Source: Comamonas sp. KCTC 72670 | Lineage (GTDB): Bacteria; Myxococcota; Myxococcia; Myxococcales; Myxococcaceae | Length of the DNA stretch: 64,000 nt | Assembly: GCA_014656495.1 (NCBI GenBank) | Contig: BNCN01000001.1 | Coordinates: 186,001-250,000 of the forward strand | Direction of reading: 5' to 3' | Part shown: one piece after another, positions 59,789 through 64,000 of the stretch | Position numbering within the stretch: position 1 is the stretch's first letter | How the letters are laid out: each line of letters starts with the position of its first letter | The notes under the pieces: model-generated | Told to the model about the DNA's origin: nothing | Databases searched by the model: none | What the model saw: the letters and a program-made list of their open reading frames with translations, nothing else | Program-made: the position numbers and the translations under genes

Positions 59789-61792
59789 ATGGCCCATTCG
59801 ACTCGCTACGCCCATCCCTTCCTGCCCACCACCCGCGCCGACATGCAAGCCCGCGGCTGGGAGCAGTGCGACATCATCATCGTGACGGGAGACGCGTACG
59901 TGGACCACCCGGCCTTCGGGCCGGTGCTCATCGCGCGCTTCCTGGAGGGCCGCGGCTTCAAGGTGGGCCTCATCGCGCAGCCGGACTGGCACTCGGCCGA
60001 GCCCTTCAAGGCCCTGGGCGCCCCGCGCATGTTCTTCGGCGTGGCCGCGGGCAACCTGGACTCGATGCTCAACCGGCTGACGGCCCAGAAGAAGAACCGC
60101 TCCGAGGACCAGTACAGCCCCGCGGGCCGGACGAACTGCCGGCCCGACCGCGCCACCATCGTCTACGCGCAGCGCTGCCGCGAGGCGTTCCCCGAGGTCC
60201 CCATCATCCTGGGCGGCATCGAGGCCAGCCTCCGCCGCATCGCCCACTACGACTACTGGAGCGAGAAGGTGCGCCGCTCCATCCTCTTCGACGCCAAGGC
60301 GGACATGCTCGTCTTCGGCATGGGCGAGCGGCCCATCATGGAGGTCGCGGACCGCATGCGCCGGGGCGAGCGCATCCAGGACATCCGCGACGTGCGCGGC
60401 ACCGCGTACCTCATCAACGACGAGGAGATGCGCACCCACGAGGCGGACCCGGCCCGGCGCGCCGTGGACCGCAAGACGGTGGTGCTGCCGTCCTACGAGC
60501 AAGTCATCGAGGACAAGCGGGCCTTCGCGGTGATGAGCCGCGACTTCCAGATGGAGACCAACCCGGGCAACGCGCGCGCCCTGGCGCAGCGCCACGGCAA
60601 CCGCGCCATCTTCATGAACCCGCCCGCGCTCCCGCTGGAGGACGGCGTGGGCACCACCGGCGCGGAAGGCACGTCGGTGGCGATGGACGAGCTGTACGAC
60701 CTGCCCTTCAACCGCGTGCCGCACCCGATGTACCAGGAGCGCATCCCCGCCTACGAGACGGTGAAGCACTCCATCGTGCTCATGCGCGGGTGCTTCGGCG
60801 GCTGCACCTTCTGCTCCATCACCGAGCACGAGGGCCGCGTCATCCAGAGCCGCTCCGCGGAGAGCGTGCTGCGCGAGGTCCGCGCCCTGCGCCGCATGGG
60901 TGACTTCCGGGGCACCATCACCGACCTGGGTGGCCCCACCGCCAACATGTACAAGCTCAAGTGCAAGAGTGAGGACATCGAGAAGCGGTGCCGCAAGCTG
61001 TCCTGCGTCCACCCGGGCGTGTGCGAGAATCTCCAGACGGACCACGGCCCGCTCATCAGCCTGATGCAGGACGTGCGTAAGGAGGACGGCGTCAAGCACG
61101 TCTTCATCGCCAGCGGCGTGCGGTACGACCTGGCGGAGCTCTCGCCGGAGTACGTGAAGGAGCTGGCCGCGCACCACGTCGGTGGACAGCTGTCGGTGGC
61201 GCCGGAGCACGTGTCGCCGCGCGTGCTGGAGAAGATGAAGAAGCCCGGCATCGAGAGCTTCGAGCGCTTCCAGCAGATGTTCGCCTGCGCCAGCGAGGAA
61301 GCCGGCAAGGAGCAGTACGACATCCCCTACTTCATCAGCGGCCACCCGGGCTCCACGCTGGAGGACATGGTGGAGCTGGCGCTGTGGCTGAAGCAGAACG
61401 GGAAGCGGCCCCGGCAGGTGCAGGACTTCATCCCCACGCCCATGGCCATGGCCACCGCCATGTACTTCACCGGCCTGGACCCGCTGAAGATGGAGCCCGT
61501 CTACACGGCGCAGGGCCTGCGCGAGAAGCGGCTCCAGAAGGCGCTGCTGCTCTACTGGAACCCGGAGCAGTGGCCGCTGGCGCGCGAGGCGCTGAAGCAA
61601 GCCGGGCGCGAGGACCTCATCGGTCGCGGCCCGCACGCGCTCGTTCCGCCGGAGACGCCCGCCGAGGCCGCGCGCCGCCAGCGCGCCGAGCGCGACACCG
61701 ACGAGGGTGCTTCCGCGCCGCGTCAGGCCCAGGCGCCGCGTGGCGGTGGACGCTCCCGCCCGTCCCGGCCGGGCGGGCCCCGCGCCCGCTGA
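59789..61792 (+). CDS. ygiQ: YgiQ-family radical SAM protein
   Basis: 667 residues from ATG 59789. An N-terminal helical region, then a Rossmann-like segment ([16 protein letters not shown]), and a radical SAM core with Cys335-x3-Cys339-x2-Cys342 ([12 protein letters not shown]), which holds the 4Fe-4S cluster. Further family phrases are [33 protein letters not shown] and [17 protein letters not shown]. The extended Arg/Pro tail (about 620-667) is common in high-GC homologues. YgiQ is widespread, but its reaction is not established. An intrinsic terminator follows. It is divergent from the double-helicase gene across the dyad. Confidence 0.96.
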   Translation: MAHSTRYAHPFLPTTRADMQARGWEQCDIIIVTGDAYVDHPAFGPVLIARFLEGRGFKVGLIAQPDWHSAEPFKALGAPRMFFGVAAGNLDSMLNRLTAQKKNRSEDQYSPAGRTNCRPDRATIVYAQRCREAFPEVPIILGGIEASLRRIAHYDYWSEKVRRSILFDAKADMLVFGMGERPIMEVADRMRRGERIQDIRDVRGTAYLINDEEMRTHEADPARRAVDRKTVVLPSYEQVIEDKRAFAVMSRDFQMETNPGNARALAQRHGNRAIFMNPPALPLEDGVGTTGAEGTSVAMDELYDLPFNRVPHPMYQERIPAYETVKHSIVLMRGCFGGCTFCSITEHEGRVIQSRSAESVLREVRALRRMGDFRGTITDLGGPTANMYKLKCKSEDIEKRCRKLSCVHPGVCENLQTDHGPLISLMQDVRKEDGVKHVFIASGVRYDLAELSPEYVKELAAHHVGGQLSVAPEHVSPRVLEKMKKPGIESFERFQQMFACASEEAGKEQYDIPYFISGHPGSTLEDMVELALWLKQNGKRPRQVQDFIPTPMAMATAMYFTGLDPLKMEPVYTAQGLREKRLQKALLLYWNPEQWPLAREALKQAGREDLIGRGPHALVPPETPAEAARRQRAERDTDEGASAPRQAQAPRGGGRSRPSRPGGPRAR

Positions 61793-61832
61793 GGGCCTGC
61801 CTCACCGGGCATGCCCCCGTGCCCGCACGGCC

Positions 61833-61873
61833 CCGACGAGGGCGGTTGAATAAACCGCCGCCTTTTTCGTCGG
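61833..61873 (+). terminator. Intrinsic terminator after ygiQ
   Basis: Inner stem GGCGGTT (61841-61847) and AACCGCC (61853-61859), then a T run (61863-61867). An outer stem CCGACGA (61833-61839) with TCGTCGG (61867-61873) extends it. This is the only textbook rho-independent terminator in the window. Confidence 0.85.
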
Positions 61874-61882
61874 GCCTCCACC

Positions 61883-62503
61883 ATGCTCAGCCTCCTCTCC
61901 GCGTTGTGGCTCGCGACGGTTCCCTTGGAAACCTCGGAGCAGCCCGTGGTTCGGCCGCCGCCCCCGCAGTGCCTGTTCGCCCAGGGGCGCTCGGTGTGCG
62001 GTTACCAATGCAAGTCCACCGCGACGCAGGCCGCATGCGCGCGGACGCCCTATGGCATCTGTGAGGTGCTGGTGGGCGGGGTGCACTGTTGGGACCCGCC
62101 CCTCGTGGCCATCCAGCACCCGCCCACCCGGAGCGCGAAGCCGGAGTGCAAGGAGAGCCGGGGACAGGTGGCCTGTGGCTACAACTGCCGTCAGTTCAAC
62201 GGCGAGGTGGCCTGCAACCGGACGCCGTATGGCGTCTGCTCCACGAACTTCAACCAGTTGAGGTGCTGGGACCCGCCGGACACAGTCATCCACCAGTACG
62301 GCGCGGAGACGCCCGCCCCGCGCTGCCTCAACGCGTCGGAGACGCTGGCCTGCGGCTACGACTGCAAGGCCACGCGCACCGAGGTGCAGTGCGCCAACAC
62401 GCCGGATGGCGTGTGCCGGCTCGACAACCAGCGCTTCACCTGCTTCGACCCGCCGTCGCTCCTGCACTGCGACCACAGCGCGCCGCCACCGCCCCGGCGC
62501 TGA
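61883..62503 (+). CDS. Secreted protein with three Cys-rich repeats
   Basis: 206 residues. A short signal-like N-terminus (MLSLLSALWLATVP) precedes a spacer and three tandem repeats of about 50-60 residues. Each has the same pattern: CxxxxxxxVxCGYxCxxxxxxVxCxxTPxGxCxxxxxxxxCxDPP, beginning near residues 30, 90 and 147. Six conserved cysteines per repeat imply three disulfides each. The third ends FDPPSLLHCDH, followed by a Pro/Arg tail. This looks like a secreted or surface adhesive or toxin-like module; no homologous family comes to mind. Ten bases separate it from the ygiQ terminator, so it has its own promoter. Confidence 0.78.
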   Translation: MLSLLSALWLATVPLETSEQPVVRPPPPQCLFAQGRSVCGYQCKSTATQAACARTPYGICEVLVGGVHCWDPPLVAIQHPPTRSAKPECKESRGQVACGYNCRQFNGEVACNRTPYGVCSTNFNQLRCWDPPDTVIHQYGAETPAPRCLNASETLACGYDCKATRTEVQCANTPDGVCRLDNQRFTCFDPPSLLHCDHSAPPPPRR

Positions 62504-62645
62504 AGTCGCACGTCCAGCGCGGGTGGCTCGGCACGCGCTGCAAGCCCGGAAGGGGAAGACAGGCCCCCCTTTGCGGCGCTTCACGGCTCCGGATAGGGTG
62601 CGCCGCCTTTCGCCACATCGCGACACACCCAGGAGCACGAAGAAA

Positions 62646-63152
62646 ATGCCGAGGACTACCCAGGAGCAGACCCAGGAGCGCCACACGTTCCTGCTCGACC
62701 TCTTCCGCCAGCAGCCGGACGTCAGCAGCAAGGAGGCGCTGGAGTCCTTCAAGCAGAAGTTTGGCGGCACCATCAACATGAAGACCTTCAACCAGCTCCG
62801 TGAGCAGGCCGAGGACGAGGCCGCGTCCGCCGCCCCCGCGCCGGCCCCCGAGCCCGAGGTCGAAGCCGAGCCCGAGGTGGAGGCCGAGGAGCCCGAGGCC
62901 ACCGTGGACGACGCCGCCGCCCGCCTGAAGGCCGCCGCCACGCCCGAGGCCATCAACGGCACCACCAGCGCCCCGGCCAAGAAGCCGAAGGCCAAGGGCA
63001 ACGGCCCGAAGAACATCTTCGTGGACGCGCCCAAGGAGCACCTCACGTTCCTGGAAGGCATCATCCAGCAGTTCCAGGAGGCCGGTGCCGCCAACATCCG
63101 CATCGACCACGCCACCGACCGCTGGATGGTCGTCGTGGTGGACTCGAAGTAA
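62646..63152 (+). CDS. Two-domain hypothetical protein with an acidic hinge
   Basis: 168 residues from ATG 62646; GGAG lies upstream. The N-terminal domain (about 1-55, FLLDLFRQQPDVSSKEALESFKQKFGGTINMKTFNQLREQA) looks like a helical DNA- or protein-binding unit. A hinge of about 60 residues (Glu/Ala/Pro repeats such as EVEAEPEVEAEEPEA, then AAAR and basic KKPKAKG) links it to a small C-terminal domain (about 118-168, FVDAPKEHLTFLEGIIQQFQEAGAANIRIDHATDRWMVVVVD). No known family. The basic patch between domains suggests nucleic-acid or acidic-partner binding. No membrane or export signal. Confidence 0.72.
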   Translation: MPRTTQEQTQERHTFLLDLFRQQPDVSSKEALESFKQKFGGTINMKTFNQLREQAEDEAASAAPAPAPEPEVEAEPEVEAEEPEATVDDAAARLKAAATPEAINGTTSAPAKKPKAKGNGPKNIFVDAPKEHLTFLEGIIQQFQEAGAANIRIDHATDRWMVVVVDSK

Positions 63153-63167
63153 GCCAGACGCCAGCGA

Positions 63168-63197
63168 GCCCGCGCCGCCTCACGGGCAGGCGCGGGC
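63168..63197 (+). terminator. 9-bp hairpin after the hinge protein
   Basis: GCCCGCGCC (63168-63176) pairs perfectly with GGCGCGGGC (63189-63197) across a 12-nt loop, 15 bases past the stop. No T tract. Confidence 0.5.
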
Positions 63198-63282
63198 CCG
63201 CCCCCGAGGTGTCCTGGGAGCAGCATCGTCCCCATGTGGGAGTGGCCCCTGGCCCCCGCGTTGTGAATGAATCGCGCACCTG

Positions 63283-64000
63283 ATGCGCAAGCTCCTCCTC
63301 GCCTCCGTCCTGTCGCTCTCCACCGCCTGCTCCCACGCGGGGCCCCCGCGCCCGGAGGCGGCCGTGACGCCGCCCGCGCCGCAGGCGCCCATCCCCGACG
63401 GATGGACGTCCTCGCTGCACCGGGAGCATCCGCTCGTGGGGCGCATCTGGGACGTGAAGGCGGCCCGCTTCGTGGACCTGGACACCCTGCGGCAGTCGCT
63501 CGCGTCGGCGCACTTCGTGGTGCTGGGGGAGCGCCATGACCAGCCCGACCATCACCGCCTCCAAGCGCGGCTCGTCCAGGGTATCGCCGCCACGGGGAGG
63601 AAGCCCGCGCTCGCCTTCGAGATGCTCGACGTGGGCCAGCAGGCCGCGGTGGACGCGTCGCTCGCGAAGGCACCGGGCGACGCGGACGCGCTCTCGACGG
63701 CGGTCCACTGGGCGGGCAGCGGCTGGCCGGACTGGGCGCTGTACCGGCCCGTGTTCGCCGCAGGGCTGGAGGCGAGGCTTCCCATCGTCGCGGCCAACCT
63801 GCCCCGGGCCCAGGTTCGCGACCTGGTGATGCGCGGCCCGGAGACGCTGGCCCCTGAGCTGCGCCAGCGCCTCGGCCTGGAGACGCCGCTCCCGGAGGCC
63901 GTGGAGCAGGCGATGCTCAAGGAACAGGAAGAAGCGCACTGCGGCCATCTGCCGAAGGAGCTGCTCGGCCCCATGGTGCTCGCCCAACGCGCGCGGGATG
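63283..64000 (+). CDS. ChaN-like lipoprotein (partial, runs off the right edge)
   Basis: The frame is open for 239 codons to the end of the window. The N-terminus is a lipoprotein signal ending STAC (mature CSHA), then a Pro-rich spacer. The ChaN/EreA-like core begins FVVLGERHDQPDHHRLQARLV, followed by PALAFEMLDVGQQAAVD, GWPDWALYRPVFAAGLEARLPIVAANLPRAQV, all typical of the haem-binding uptake family ChaN. Two His in the ERHDQPDHH region are candidate haem or metal ligands. The C-terminus is missing. No other iron-uptake gene is in view. Confidence 0.88.
   Translation, partial: MRKLLLASVLSLSTACSHAGPPRPEAAVTPPAPQAPIPDGWTSSLHREHPLVGRIWDVKAARFVDLDTLRQSLASAHFVVLGERHDQPDHHRLQARLVQGIAATGRKPALAFEMLDVGQQAAVDASLAKAPGDADALSTAVHWAGSGWPDWALYRPVFAAGLEARLPIVAANLPRAQVRDLVMRGPETLAPELRQRLGLETPLPEAVEQAMLKEQEEAHCGHLPKELLGPMVLAQRARD

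Noticed and set aside
59657-61636. A 659-codon open frame on the minus strand opposite ygiQ
   Set aside because: It is the shadow of the YgiQ frame; composition is His/Val/Arg/Leu-rich and there is no recognisable domain.

Overview
The window is high-GC DNA densely packed with genes on both strands. Many products are large secreted or sensory proteins: lipoproteins, DUF1552/DUF1592 proteins, an RsbR-like STAS protein, a type IV pilus MshEN-domain protein, STAND NTPases, TPR proteins, and an S1E protease with a ricin-B lectin tail. This points to a myxobacterium of the Myxococcus/Corallococcus/Pyxidicoccus kind. That is inference from gene content and style; no rRNA or other marker gene is present. 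I saw no tRNA, rRNA, CRISPR array, transposase, integrase or phage gene.

Layout. 1-10.9 kb: a gene fragment, a Cys-rich lipoprotein, a secreted protease-lectin, a secreted phosphatase, an HxlR regulator divergent from an oxidoreductase/GST pair, a secreted acetamidase-like protein, and an STAS/V4R sensory pair. 11-24 kb: an M16 double peptidase and a neutral zinc metallopeptidase separated by a 13-bp hairpin, a LysM protein, a large orphan AAA+ ATPase, a spermidine-synthase-like protein, HelD, and a PAS-GAF histidine kinase. 24-34 kb: a secreted pectinacetylesterase-like hydrolase behind an array of three iterons, a membrane-bound hydrolase, a DUF1592-DUF1552 pair, rpiA, a seven-bladed propeller and an outer-membrane barrel. 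34-43 kb: a LysR regulator, then a trypsin-STAND-WD40 giant with a second trypsin-like protease (a likely conflict or signalling system), then a beta-helix lipoprotein with a long Asp/Gly/Ser/Ala repeat. 43-51 kb: an MshEN protein, a TPR protein, a GDSL hydrolase, an alpha/beta hydrolase, a polar amino-acid ABC importer whose binding protein and permease are one polypeptide, and a response regulator. 51-56 kb: an ECF sigma factor translationally coupled to a zinc-binding anti-sigma fused to a membrane segment, TPRs and a CHAT caspase-like protease, then a lipoprotein. 55.8-64 kb: a tandem two-helicase protein, YgiQ, a Cys-repeat protein and a ChaN-like lipoprotein that runs off the end.

The two systems most worth attention are the ECF sigma / anti-sigma-TPR-CHAT operon (51.7-55.75 kb) and the trypsin-STAND-WD40 plus trypsin pair (35.1-40.9 kb). 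In both, a protease is tied to a sensing or switching module. Several intergenic regions also carry clean dyads or iterons. Most hairpins after genes are GC-rich and lack a T tract; only one (61833-61873) looks like a textbook intrinsic terminator.
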